In this document: piece after piece, positions 45,999 through 57,973 of the stretch
Position numbering within the stretch: the first letter of the stretch is position 1
How the letters are laid out: every line of letters starts with the position of its first letter
Source of the DNA: Rhizophagus irregularis
Lineage: Eukaryota > Glomeromycota > Glomeromycetes > Glomerales > Glomeraceae
Direction of reading: 5' to 3'
Length of the DNA: 64,000 bases
NCBI RefSeq assembly: GCF_026210795.1
Contig: NC_089434.1
Location: 434,001 to 498,000 of the forward strand
Translations under genes and position numbers: made by a program
Notes under the pieces: generated by a model
Database searches by the model: none
What the model was told of the DNA's origin: nothing
The model's input: only the letters and a program-made list of their open reading frames with translations

Positions 45999-47201
45999 AG
46001 CATAGCGGACATGCTTTTATCACCTTGCTGATCATTTGTCGATCATATATATATATCATATCACTTCTACTTTGAAGCATCGGGTAAAGCCATAAATGCT
46101 CAGGCAAATTATACTAATTGTTTTTTTTTGTCAGTTTAATTCATGAAAAATATACTATAAAATTATTATGGCAAAAAAAAATTTACAGTATTGCCTTGAA
46201 CCAAAATTTCCCATAATTTGATAATTGCCAATCATTTGCCGATCATCTGCCCTATAAAAAATATTTTTGCTAAAATATACTTAAAATAAACTTAAAATTT
46301 TATTTTATACTTAAAATATATTTAAATTTTTATTTTATACTTAAAATATACTGAAATAGGCAAAAATTAAATATTATTTAAGTATAATTTAAGTATATAA
46401 TAATATACTTAAAATATTCTTATTTTAAATATCCTTAAAATATACTGAAATGGGCAAAATTTAAATGTAAATTAAATATATTTTAAGTATATATTAAATA
46501 CAATTTAATTCAAATTTTGCGAAAATTCAATTTTCAGTATATTTTAAGTATAAAATAAGAAAATTAAGTATATTTTAAAGAAAATTAAATATATTTTAAA
46601 TATATTTTAAGTAAAATTTTTTTTTATAGGGCTGCTAACCTGATTTTGAAGCTTCGGGCAAAGCCACAGATTTACGGGCGAAACTTGAAATTTTTAAAAT
46701 ATATTATTTAGGTATTCAAGAATCAATGGTTAAAATAAACCAGCAGAATTTTAGATAAACCAAAAGTTATCATTAAATGAATATTATTAAAATATATATT
46801 AGGAAAAAATTTTGGCAAAATTTTATGAACTGTTTAAAGAATTTTTTTTGTTTTATTTATTTAAACAACAAATTTTGATCATTAAAAAATTATATTGTTT
46901 ATTTTTTTATAAATAGTCTTTAAAATTTTGTGAAGAAATACTCATAAAAACACATTTTATTAGAATTTAAAAAGTTATTATTACTAGTAAAAGTTACCCA
47001 ATAATGATGCGATCTTGATAAAATTTAATATGCAGTAAATCTAAATGAATATTAAGCTGTCTGTAAAATTTGAGTACATATTATTATGTAGAATTTTCAA
47101 CCAAAGCCAATCAATTTAATTATAGCGAAGAGATAAAAATTGAATAAATGATCGACAAATGATCGTCAAAATTGTGATAAAATAGGGATGTCCGCTATGC
47201 T
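45999..47201. mobile_element. MULE-like non-autonomous element with 9-bp TSD
   Basis: The 9-bp duplication AATGCAGGT (45990-45998 and 47202-47210) flanks ends AGCATAGCGGACAT and ATGTCCGCTATGCT. The inverted repeat continues, with indels, through TTTATCAC and GATCATTTGTCGATCAT, about 55-60 bp in total. A 9-bp TSD and long TIRs are hallmarks of Mutator-like elements. No transposase is visible. A CCCTATAAAAA foldback is nested at 46251-46631. Confidence 0.7.
46251..46631. mobile_element. Foldback element with CCCTATAAAAAA ends, nested
   Basis: Ends are CCCTATAAAAAATATTTTTG and the reverse type TTTTTTATAGGG, flanked by CTG on both sides (possible 3-bp duplication). The arms are made of repeated ACTTAAAATATACT and its complement AGTATATTTTAAGT. 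It has the same termini as the 5957-6251 element but unrelated arms. Confidence 0.65.
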
Positions 47202-47391
47202 AATGCAGGTACTACAAGCACCATATTTGGAGAAAACATTTTGTGTAAGTTGCACTACATTATAAGACTGTAAATCATTGCTAATAATTTTGGTCACAAA
47301 ACTTTATTTCTCTTTTTTCTCATCGTAATTTTTAAAACTTTCAAATTTATAAAAATTCTTTTCCTTTCAAAGCTCTTTTTTAAATAATCCA

Positions 47392-49899
47392 ATGTCTATA
47401 ATTCGAAAAGAACTTGCTCATGCAGCAATATCTAGGTCACTTGCATTAATAGATTATAATGTTCACAAGAATATTCACAAAATATATGAATTTCAACAAC
47501 AAACACTTCTTGCTGATAATTCTTTTACAAAAGATGAAAAAAATTATGCAATAAATTGGATAACTAGAGACTATGATCGAAATAAAATTAATAACAATTC
47601 AGGAACAAGAAGAATTTGTGAAAATTGTAATCAAAAATGTTTAGCTACATTATATTGTGAATTTTGTGTTCAAAATTATTTAAAAACAAATTTTTCAAAT
47701 TGGACATCTGGAAATGTTAACATTGATAATTTAATCCAGAAATGTCAATCAGAAACACTCATGCCAAGTATGATAGTTGAATGGATTCCATATAATAATT
47801 TACAGAATGTCAGGTATTTAACAAAAGGTGGTTTTTCTGAAATTTATACAGCAGATTGGGTTGATGGAAAATATGAAGAATGGGATTCTAAAAAACAGCA
47901 ATTAAAAAGAGTTGGAAGACATAATGTAATACTTAAAAAATTAGAAAATGTTGAAAGTGCAAATCAAAGTTGGTTTGAAGAGGTTTGTAACCTACTGTAA
48001 ATCTAAGAAAATTGATTAACCAATTCAGCTTTATATTGATAATAGATTTTTACATTTTTTTAGGCTAAATCACATTTAACTATAAGTAATAAAAGGTCAG
48101 ATATTGTTCAATGTTTTGGTTTAACACAAAACATATCAAATGGAAATTATATGCTTGTAATGTATAAAATGGATATAAGTTTAAAAGAATTTTTACAACA
48201 GAATCACAATAAACTTACATGGAGACAAAAATTAAATATATCTTTTGAAATAGTTAGGGCACTTTATTTTATTCATAAAGAGAATGCAATTCATAGAGAT
48301 TTGCATTCAGGAAATATATTGTATTCACAAATCAATAGTAAGTGGTATATTGGTGATCTTGGATTTTGTGGACCTGCTGATAAATCATCAAAAAGCGTAT
48401 ATGGAATTCTTCCTTACATAGCGCCAGAAGTTATTAATGGAAGAGAATATACTTTTAAATCTGATATTTATAGTATTGCAATGCTTATGTGGGAAATTTC
48501 ATCTGGACAACCACCATTTATTAATCATGGACATGATTGTAATCTTGCAATAAATGTTATTAATGGTATTAGACCAAAAATTGTGTCAGGAACTCCTACA
48601 GAATATAAAAATTTAATGGAACAATGTTGGGACGCTGATCCATCAAAAAGACCAGATACTAATACACTTATGATAAAAATAAGAGAGATGAATTTTTATT
48701 ATCAAAGTATGACGGATGAATCAGAAATACACAATAATTTAGAATTAGATGAAACAAATAGTAATACAAATAGCAGATTATTTACAAGTAAAATTCATCA
48801 ATTTGAGAATCTACCCGAACCAAGAAATGCGACAGAAGGTATTATATTTAATATATGTTGCTTTTATTATTTAAATACATAAATAATAACAAAAAATTCT
48901 CATTTTTTATATTAAAAATGAATAGAGGAGCTAGATGGTAATGTAAATTTGTCAATCTAATAATTAAAATCTTTTAATTTCTCAGATTATTTATATTCTT
49001 ATTCATTTCGACTTTTTTTACTAAAATATTTTATTTTAAATAGTATTCCATAGTAAACCATATGATTATAGTATTCCTACTAATAGTAAGTATTTTTTTT
49101 CAAATTGTAGGATTGTTATATATAGTATATATTTTTAATTATTAATTTTACCTTTTCTTTAGTTGATAACTCAAGCAATCAGAATAATAGTAGAACATCA
49201 AAAATAAATAGCTTTTTTAAAGGTTGGTGAATTTATCCATATACAGTCTTTACAGAAACTTCAAGATCGTAGCGATGGCTTAATGCGCAGTAACTGCGTT
49301 ATAAATACATAGTGACCACATTTATGTAATCGTAAAGAAATTACATATATGCAGTTACTGCGCATTAAGCCATCGCTACGATCTTTGAAGTTTCTGTAAA
49401 GGTATTTAATTGATTTATCTTTTTTTTTTATAAAAAAATAATTGGATAAATAAATAATGAATCATATTTTAAATTTTAGCCAATAGTAAAAAATTATCCA
49501 AAATGTTTAAAAAGCTACAAGTAAAAGATGGTATGTAAATAAGTTAATATTATTTATTAATGCAAATATTCATTAAATGTAATTTATTTCAATTTAATAT
49601 AAACAAGAAACAGTGCAACAAACAAAAGGACCAAATGTTAATTTTAATGGTAAGACTGACAAATATACACATTTTAATGACCATTTTTGTATTTTTTTCT
49701 AATTATTCTCATTTTGTTACTAAAGATGATGAAGATGAAGTATACAATAACCCAAATTTTCATTCTAAAGAACAAGATGAATTTGAAATTCCTAATGGTA
49801 AAAAATTCACTATTTTAAAATGTAAAAATTATTTACTTTAATTTACTAATTTTTATTATTGAAAATATTTTTTTTTTTTTGATATTAGATACAAAATGA
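47392..49899 (+). CDS. K4: TKL-type protein kinase, 9 exons
   Basis: Exons are 47392-47982, 48064-48838, 48926-48937, 49044-49085, 49163-49222, 49480-49530, 49608-49649, 49726-49797 and 49889-49899, about 551 residues with no frameshift. The first exon has exactly the length of the K1 one (197 codons) and the same five-Cys module. Kinase motifs are KGGFSEIY, VILK, HRDLHSGN, GDLG (DFG to DLG) and APE. The 12-nt micro-exon encodes EELD instead of EEQE. The tail ends Asp-Thr-Lys-stop. The exon at 49608 is inferred from phase and splice sites only. A hairpin MITE sits in intron 5 without touching the splice sites. The 3' element follows at 49992. Confidence 0.85.
49248..49401. mobile_element. Hairpin MITE inside K4 intron 5
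   Basis: About 50-bp arms, CTTTACAGAAACTTCAAGAT... and its reverse complement, differ by a single extra base and enclose about 54 bp including GTAATCGTAAAGAAATTAC. Near-identity of the arms points to recent insertion. Confidence 0.75.
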
Positions 49900-49991
49900 T
49901 TTTATACTGAAAATTTGCTACCATCTCTCATTACAACTATTTTTTTGTAAATCGTTATAAAATAGTTTATATTTATTTATATTTTATTAAA

Positions 49992-50062
49992 GTTATTTAA
50001 ACACTAAGACTAGAGTAGTAAGATTTCTTACAAATTTCTTAGTTTGTAATTTAAATAATTCA
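49992..50062 (+). promoter_or_regulatory. Conserved 3' element of the kinase family (K4 copy)
   Basis: Starts GTTATTTAAACACTAAGACT and ends TTAGTTTGTAATTTAAATAA, about 95 bp after the K4 stop codon. Confidence 0.6.
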
Positions 50063-50689
50063 TATATGTAAAATTATTAACCCTCCAAATAAAATTTATA
50101 AATTTATATTTATTCATTATTTTAAAAAAATGGGTTTTCTTAATACTTTTAAATGAAGTCTATTAATTATTTCAAAAATTAAAAATGTGTTAAAGAGGTA
50201 CTTAAGGAATTTATAAGATTGAAGTTTACATTTTAAATTTTAATGTAGTCAATCCACCATCAAGATTTATTGATACAGTATATCTTGGTTCGCTAGATTA
50301 GGATAACGTAAATAATTCATATTAAACTATTGAAGAGATAATATTATAAGAATGCGCAGAACGAAAAAATAATTACGACATTATCTATTAAACGTTTATT
50401 ACAAATAAAAAACCATTGGTCAGGAGGGAGTAAATCAAGTTCGGGGTATTTCTAAAGGAAAGCAAAATTCTTCAAAAAGTTGAACGATAATATAAATTTA
50501 TTATACGTATCAATAGTGTATCAATTAATAGATTTTTCGAAGGTAAATATTATTTAAATTCTTTTTTTTTAAAAAAAAAAGTAATAAATAAACAAGTATT
50601 TAAGAATTAATATTAAATCATACAACTTGCCAAAAGTATTTAACGAGCTATGAATAAATTCAATAAATGGCAAGTAAATAATTCTTATT

Positions 50690-50992
50690 ATTTTGTGGAT
50701 GAAGATGAAGTACATGATAATCAGTAGACCAAGATCAATTGAAAATTTCTAATGATAACGAGTAGAATTTTTTAAAGATATTAATTTAAGATCGCTAATT
50801 AATATACAGTTATCATTTTACATAATTTAGATATAGACGAATCTTGGACGAATTTCAAGTCATCTTTTTAATAAATAAATGGCAAAATTATTTATCTTTT
50901 ATATTTGAAACTTTTATTATTTACTTTTTATTTTATAAATCATATAAATTTATTTATTTTAAACACTAAAATTTAAGAATAGTAAGGTAATA
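50690..50992 (+). pseudogene. Relic of a kinase tail exon and 3' element
   Basis: GATGAAGATGAAGTACATGATAATC near 50699 resembles the penultimate tail exon of K4 (GATGAAGATGAAGTATACAATAA). A weakened 3' element (TTTTAAACACTAAAATTTAA, AGAATAGTAAGG) follows near 50957-50990 at about the usual spacing. It is a leftover from a duplicated 3' end. Confidence 0.5.
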
Positions 50993-51728
50993 TGACTTAC
51001 GACCGCGATCTATACTATAAATTGCGGAATCATCAGACAGAGCTCATAAACTTACTTAGTAATTTCGCCAATTATCGATAGTAAGAGCTTATTTAAAGGT
51101 ACAGTAACGATAATTATTAGTGATTAGACTATCATATATTACTTTGTTTAATTAATAGATGACGATACTTGTAGTTAATTCTAATGGCGCAGAATGCAGG
51201 GTGTAATATTTTTTTTAATAAAGCTAATTTCTTGATTAGAAATTACTTATTAAAACTATGTAAGGTAGAATCAATACATGGAATTGTACACTTACTACTT
51301 TTAGTAATATAATTAATCGTAACACTATTTAACTTGAACAGTTTAGTTATACGACATTAAATATTACAGGTGAATCGTTACCGTAGACATTTTGCACCTC
51401 ATTCATTACGCATATTTCCCATTTAAATAAATTTTAAATAACAATTCTTTTATATGAGCAACGCGTGACTAAAATATGAATTTCTTATAACTTTAACTTT
51501 CTAAGTGTGTAACTCAGGATGCGAAAATTAAATATGTACATAAACTTTAATGTAGTTCCATTAATATATTTTATCAATCTTTAGTCGAATATCTTAATTG
51601 AGCAGGATCTTAGATAATACGTTGGAAAAACACATTCTAAATTTACAATAATTACGTAAAAACTCGTAAATAAATTATATTAATCACAAAATTATTTCTA
51701 CAATTTATTAATATATCCTTTTGTATTA
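50993..51728. other. Intergenic, nothing recognised
   Basis: AT-rich; no supported gene. Confidence 0.35.
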
Positions 51729-51862
51729 CCGTATTTGCCCGAAAATAAGCAATCACCGAAAATAAGCAACATGCCCCGCATTATAACAAATTTTGGCCCA
51801 CATTATCAAAACTTGGCCGGAATTATGTGCAAAACTTGTTGCTTATTTTCGGGCAAATACGG
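51729..51862. mobile_element. Short MITE with CCGTATTTGCCCGAAAATAA ends
   Basis: CCGTATTTGCCCGAAAATAA and its exact reverse complement TTATTTTCGGGCAAATACGG are flanked by TA (51727-51728 and 51863-51864). 134 bp. TA target sites fit a Tc1/mariner-group MITE. Confidence 0.8.
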
Positions 51863-53154
51863 TAATTATATATTTCTAAAATCCAAAGTTTTGAATATAT
51901 CCTCAACATTATTTAATTGTATGGTAGGATTCTGTGCATGTTATAATAATTACCGGAATGAGTCTACTCGAACTCTGCTCCGTTTATCATCAAAAATATA
52001 TTTGTCATATTTGTCCTACTCGGTTAGATCTTTATTTTAATTAACGTGATAACACTATCAAATAAATTACCTTCAATATTGACATTCAATTTGCATTTGA
52101 TAAAATAATTTAATAAACGGATTAAAGGGTTTTAATATTTCTTGTTTATTATATTTTGATTTAATTTTGTAAGTAGTTACGACTTAATAAAGTATAAAAA
52201 AAAAAGAAAATTTGTCAGAATTCACAATAAATACAGAATATATATCAAACTCGCCGCACACGATACAATAATCTCTTTTTGGTAATTTATACAAAATTAT
52301 GAATTTACCCTTTATGATTATAATTATTTTGTAGTTCCTATAAATAAACATTTTACTACGTACCCAAAGTATCACTTTCATAATAAATAAATAAGTCTTG
52401 TCAAATTCTTTGTAGTATTTTATTTGTTTTTCCTTTTTATCATAATTCTCTGGTTATTTTGCCTACGGATTTACCGGTTATCAAGAACATGATTTCATCA
52501 TTTTAGAGTCGTAATTATTAAACATGGTATATGGAACAACGCATACAGTATAGAATTAAATTAAGTATGTCCCATATGCAATGTATATAGCTTAAAGTCT
52601 CAAAACTAGTCGATAATATTCTTAACGTGCTTGAAAAATAATCATTGAAAAATCTGATCTTCTGAATCCAATGAATTTTGGTTAAAATTAAAAATATTTA
52701 TGAGGATTCCCGCTGTTTACATTCTTGTTTTTTTTATTTTTTTTAAAAAAAGGATACTGTACGAAACAGTTAAACAGAAAATTATATAAAAGGAAATTCA
52801 AGTGTCACGTGGCAAAAATGTACAAGTTTTAACCTTCAATGGTTAACAAAGTTTGTTGTATTATTGACATCTTATAATATTCTTATTAAATACAATTTTA
52901 ATAATTTGTTTTACATAGTAAAATATTACTATAACCGATTAAACAACCATTGACATATAACACACAAAGTCAATACTTAAATAAAAACTTAACATTCAAG
53001 CCTATCAAACCTCACATTATACATTCAAACTTCAAACTTATATAAACTTAAAAGGCTAAAAATCAAATTTAATAACCACATTCGAAACATTGATGTTTAG
53101 TGACTCTATTATTAATAAAAAAAAATGAAGCCATTTTTCTTAAAACATTAATAT
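51863..53154. other. Intergenic; left part paralogous to 44.8-45.1 kb
   Basis: No gene supported. See the entry for 44361-45989 for the shared segment. Confidence 0.4.
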
Positions 53155-53190
53155 CCCTGTAAAAAAAGGTCTATCCGTTTTTTATATTCC

Positions 53191-53301
53191 ACCTTTTTTC
53201 CGTAAAAGGCTCATAATATTTCCGGAATTAATAACCTTATCCGTGAATGGATCCGTGAAAGGCTCATTTTTTACGGAGTTTTCACAGAAATAACGGATAA
53301 A
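53191..53301. repeat. Dispersed repeat, TTCCGTAAAAGGCTCAT type (copy 2)
   Basis: Homologous to 23356-23490. Flanking ATCCGTTTTTTAT (53172) and ACGGATAAAATTTTTTG (53291) are roughly inverted, consistent with a small MITE. Confidence 0.55.
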
Positions 53302-53831
53302 ATTTTTTGTAAAAAATTGACAGACTTATCTACTATTGGGGAAAAAAGAAATTTCATATGCTTAATAATTTAAATAATTTATTTCTATTTCTAGGTGGGT
53401 TTTATAAAATTTTGAGAATTACACAAAATTTACAAGTGAATTGGGCGAAATTGATAGGACTTATATATAGGGAAAAATAAGATTTCATATGTTTACAGTT
53501 TTTTTATACCTCTAGAGACAGATTTGTAAAATTTCGAATTTTATAAAAAATTATATAAATATTTGGGTAAAAGGAACTAATCTTACAGTTATAGTATTCT
53601 CAGCAAAAATTTCAGGCGATTTGGTTACAAATTGATGGACTTAGCTATAAAGGAAAAAAAAGACCGATCATATGCGGTTCGGCAATTAAACTCTTAAAAT
53701 CTGTGGTATAGAGTTGCATAATTTACTATTTTAACATCCCATTTTTAATTTCTTTCGCCAAAAATATCCAACGTGAGTTAAAATGTACTCTTACATTAAC
53801 TTACAGCATCTTGGAGTTTGTATTACATAAT
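53302..53831. other. Intergenic; contains the empty site of the hAT insertion
   Basis: ACGTGAGTTAAAATGTACTC and TTACATTAACTTACAGCATC (53768-53810) match the two flanks of the hAT element at 30168-31037, joined without the element. Confidence 0.6.
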
Positions 53832-53849
53832 AATATTGCAGTGGCGCAA
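53832..53849. repeat. Left 18-bp target-site duplication of the short retroposon
   Basis: AATATTGCAGTGGCGCAA is repeated exactly at 54735-54752, directly after the poly(A) tail. Confidence 0.85.
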
Positions 53850-54734
53850 GTTGGAGAGTCAGCTTTTTGGAGTCGAAGTGGGTTTTTAGAGGGAGGTCTG
53901 GCGGGCGAACGGGTGTGTACGTAAGAAGGTAAACTTCGGAGTAGTGTGTTGGTGGAAGTTTTGGGACGCGGTTAGCTTTTTCTGGAGGTTGCTTGGTTTG
54001 GTGTTTATTGCCCTTTACCCTTTTTTCTTTCCTTTTTCTTTTCCTTTTTTCTTTGGGTTTCATTTTGGTTTGGCGCAGTAGTATTTTGGTGCATATGTTA
54101 AATGTCCTCTTAAGGTGTGGTAAAAGGTGTGGCCTATACGTTTTAGGCAAGATTTTTCAAGCAGAAGGTACCAATCAAAATTGAAGTTTGTGGATATGCC
54201 GATCAACATTGGGGAGGCCAATCATACCAAGTCACGTGTCTGCGATACGGTACATTGGAAGACGTTGAAATAAACTTCTTTGGAGAAACGTCCTGCATGC
54301 GAGAAACTATCTAAAGACTGCAGATTTCGCCGAAGGAAGGTTTTATTCTGGTTTACTGGGATATAGTACAGAGGGGATTAATCTGTCTTTAGTTAGATAA
54401 TAATCTTGATAGATTTCAAAATAGGTTTTTTAGCGATCTTGCTTTTCCTTTTTGTAATCTAAGTAGTTGTTATAGAATTTTTTTTTTATTTATAATTTAT
54501 TAGTATTAGTTCTGTTCGATATTACTCAGTTAAAGGGCTCGGGGAGCTGCTTTTACGTGAATAGCACGCTGGTTACGATAGTTTACACTTTAGAAAGAAT
54601 TCTAAAGTTTTTATATGGAGAGGTGTAGTTAGAAATAACTAGCTTCAATGTATTTTTTTTGTATTTACTAGTTAATGTAATGCGTTATCATTTACTAATA
54701 AAATGAATAAAATACGTTTATAAAAAAAAAAAAA
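53850..54734 (+). mobile_element. Short poly(A) retroposon, 885 bp
   Basis: Bracketed by an 18-bp duplication and ended by a run of A. It is G-rich at the start (GGTCTGGCGGGCGAACGGGT). A possible coding piece near 54165-54315 reads KIEVCGYADQHWGGQSYQVT, then CLRYGTLEDVEINFF and a stop, which looks protein-like but is unassigned. The 3' tail shares AAAGGG, TATGGAGAGGT, CTTCAATGTATT and AATAAA with the 7-kb retroposon. It may be a deleted member of the same retrotransposon family. Confidence 0.7.
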
Positions 54735-54915
54735 AATATTGCAGTGGCGCAACATGATGTTAATATTATTGTGGTGTAACCTTTGTAAAATATAAATTTG
54801 GGCGTTAAAATTATGTAACAATTAATTTCTAATATAGGTTAATCATTAAGAATTCCTCTTAAAATGGGAAACTTTCTTTACATTTGCTACCAAAAGATAA
54901 ATATAAAATTGCATT

Positions 54916-57230
54916 TTGTCTGCTATTCGAAGAGAAGCAATTCGTGCAGCACTTAATAAATCACTTGCAATAGTAGATTATAATGTATGTGATGACATGC
55001 ACAAACAACATATATTAACAAACACTACTTGCTGATAAATCTCTTACAGAAGATGAAAAAACTGAAGCAATAAAAGAATTGTATGAAATTTATGATCGAG
55101 ATAAAATTATTTCTAATTCAGGAATAAGTAGAATTTGTGAAAATTGTAATAAAGAATGTTTAGCTACATTATATTGTGAATTTTGTATTAGAGATTATTT
55201 AAAAGCAAATTTTTCAAATTGGACATCTGGAAATAATGACATTGATAATTTAATACAAAAATGTCAGTTAGAAACGATTGAACCAGATGGAGTAATTGAA
55301 TGGATTCCATATAATGATTTACAAAATATCAAATATCTAACAAAAGGTAGCTTTTCTGAAATTTATACAGCGGTTTGGATTGATGGAGGATATGAAGAAT
55401 GGAATTCTAAGAAACAACAATTAGTAAGATTTGGAATACAAAGAGTTATACTCAAAAGATTAGAAAATGTTGAAAATGCAAATCAAAGATGGTTTGAAGA
55501 GGTGCGTAATCTAAAAAAATACTTGTATTTAAATTTTTCAAGTATTACTTATAAAATATTATTATTTTATAGGCTAAATCACATTTTAATTTAAGCAAAT
55601 TATCACAAATTGTCCAATGTTATGGTTTAACACAAGACCCATTAAATGGAAATTACATGCTTGTAATAGATACAGCAAAACTATAATCAACTTACTTGGG
55701 AAGAAAGAATTCTGATTATCCAAAATATAATTAAAGGACTATTTAGTATTCATTCACGAAATGTAATTCTAGAGATTTGCATTCTGGAAATATATTGTAT
55801 TCAAAACGAAATCAACGATTTTATATTAGTGATCTTGGATTTTGTGGACCTGCTGATAAACCATTAGAAAGTATATATGGAAATCTTCCTTATATAGCAC
55901 CTGAGGTTATTACTGGAAAGAATACTACAAAAAAATCAGATATTTATAGTATTGCAATGCTTATGTGGGAATTTCATCTGGACAACCTCCTTTTGGTGAT
56001 TATGGAAATGATTATTATCTTGCAAAGAATATTTTCAATGGTATGAGACCAAGAATAGTATCGGGAACTCCTCTAGAATATGAAAGATTAATAAAACAAT
56101 GTTGGGATGCTGATCCATCAAAAAGACCACATACTTTAACAGTTTTTGATAAAATAAGTGAAATTATTTTAAATAATCTATATGAGACAACTCAATCAAG
56201 AACAAATTTTAGTTCAGAAACAAATAAAGCAAATATAAATTATACAAGCAGCAGATTATTTACGAGTAAAATTTATCAATTTGGCGGGTTTCCCGAGCCG
56301 AGAAATGCAACTGAAGGTAAATGCTTTAATGATATTTTTCAGTTATTAATTATTTGTATTTGTATGTTATTGTACGGGCGTGCTTAATAATGGTATGGAA
56401 GCGCCACATCAGATCATTATTAAGCGCCCGTACAATAATAATTATTATGATTTAAATTAATAAAATATATATTTTGTTTAAATAATAATAGAAGAACAAG
56501 AAGGTAAGAGTGAATAATATTTTTATTTAAAAAAATTATTTTACTGCAAATGATTTATATTAATATTGGCATCTTAATTTTTAATTTTGTAGCATTTTAC
56601 AGTAAATCATATGATAATTTTTATATTCCTGATGATGGTAAATATTTACTAATTTATTTTGTCGCAAATATAAATTAGCTGAATAATTAATTGATTTTAT
56701 TTTTTATTTAGTTGATGATTTTAATAAATCAAGTAATCAGAAAAATAATGGTAGTGTCTTAAAAATTGCTTTATTTGTATAATTATTTATAGCTAAATAA
56801 AATTACAACTTTAGATGACAGTGAAGGTTTATCCAAAGATTTTAATAAGTTACAAATAAATTCAAAAGATGGTAAGTAGTAATATAGTGATCAATTTTAC
56901 TAATTTAACCATGTATTTTATTATTAGTTATATTATTTTATATTTAGAAGTTGTTCAAAATGTTTATAAAATGGACGTGACGCAACAGCAAGTAAATAAA
57001 CATTATACCGATGGTATGTGATAAATTATTATCATAAATTTTTATATTGTTTTAAATTCTGATTTATTTTATTTTATTTTTTTATAACAGATGACGATGT
57101 AACAATCCAAATCTTCGTTCAGAAGAACAAGATGGAATTGAAATTCCTGATGGTAAGTTTACTTTTTTATAATTTAAATTTTATTTGATTTTATTTACTA
57201 AATTTATATATATATACTATATATTTTTTG
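54916..57230 (+). pseudogene. psiK5: TKL kinase pseudogene
   Basis: Colinear with K1/K4 but broken. The ATG reads TTG (54916-54918). A frameshift lies near 55010. Exon 2 (from 55573) loses about 36 bp and its frame after YMLVI. Two bases are missing at the HRD motif (AATTC-TAGAGATTTG near 55766). One base is missing in WEISSG (near 55971). Intact stretches include the five-Cys module, KGSFSEIY, SDLGFC and APEV. Tail exons 56492-56503, 56593-56637, 56712 onward, 56815-56871, 56948-57013 and 57091-57152 are recognisable, the last with a deletion. Splice sites remain good, so decay is recent. A foldback hairpin lies in an intron at 56367-56438. Confidence 0.85.
56367..56438. mobile_element. Tiny foldback hairpin in a psiK5 intron
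   Basis: TTATTGTACGGGCG(T)GCTTAATAATG and CATTATTAAGCGCCCGTACAATAA are reverse complements apart from one inserted base, around a 22-bp loop. 72 bp in all, without coding. Confidence 0.7.
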
Positions 57231-57259
57231 TAGAAATTTAAATTTCTTTTTACTTTATT

Positions 57260-57330
57260 TGAATTATTTAAACACTAAGAGTATTTAAATATCATATATA
57301 TCTTAGTTTGTAATTTAAATGATTCTGTTA
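57260..57330 (+). promoter_or_regulatory. Conserved 3' element of the kinase family (psiK5 copy)
   Basis: Starts GAATTATTTAAACACTAAGA and ends TCTTAGTTTGTAATTTAAAT. The middle is altered (GTATTTAAATATCATATATA). Confidence 0.6.
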
Positions 57331-57973
57331 TAGTAACTTATTCAATTATTTATAACTTATTAAATTATCAATAAACTATAGGCGCTTTTGCGAATAAGGT
57401 TATGTCATTAACATTTTTTATAAAGAAAAAGTCAAATTCATATTAAAAAAAAATAAATCGTCCTATCAAGTATCATAAAATTTATTGTAGTATAAAGCCA
57501 ATTAATTTAAAGGAGTGGATTGATTGGCGCTGTTGGAATCGCCATAACTTCAGTTCGATTCAGTTCGATTTTATTGACGTGACTAAATTAATATATATAT
57601 ATATATTCGGGTATTCGTGGAAATAAATGCATTTTCTGACTGAAAGGCTGAAAATTTTGCGTTACTAAACAACAAGAATTTAACTTATTTTCAACGTCCT
57701 TTGGCCAATTATATATTACATTTCCGCTAATATTTAAGTGTATGTATGTTTTGATTGAATACATAGAAGCTAAAATGTTATTAAGCCAAATGTTAATGTA
57801 AATTTATTTATTATTTTTTAAAAAGTAGACAAATAGAAACAATTACAAATAAATGAAAGTTGACATAAACAATTATTAACATTTAAATAAAACTCAACCA
57901 AATAAATCTCTTAACGATTTTTTACTAAACTACCTAATATATTACCTAATATAATATATTTTTTTTCACCTTT
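57331..57973. other. Intergenic between psiK5 and the sacsin-BTB gene
   Basis: AT-rich, with an (AT)n run near 57591-57606. It serves as the shared 3' region of two convergent genes; no other feature is seen. Confidence 0.4.

Noticed and set aside
45916-46107. 63-codon minus frame at the left end of the MULE-like element
   Set aside because: It crosses the target duplication and TIR, so it cannot be an old gene.
51735-52040. 101-codon frame starting in a MITE
   Set aside because: It begins in the terminal repeat and runs into non-coding DNA shared with 44.9 kb, where it is not open.
53791-54184. Frames on both strands over the start of the short retroposon
   Set aside because: One crosses the insertion boundary and target duplication, the other is a T-rich tract read as Phe/Leu. 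Neither has support.
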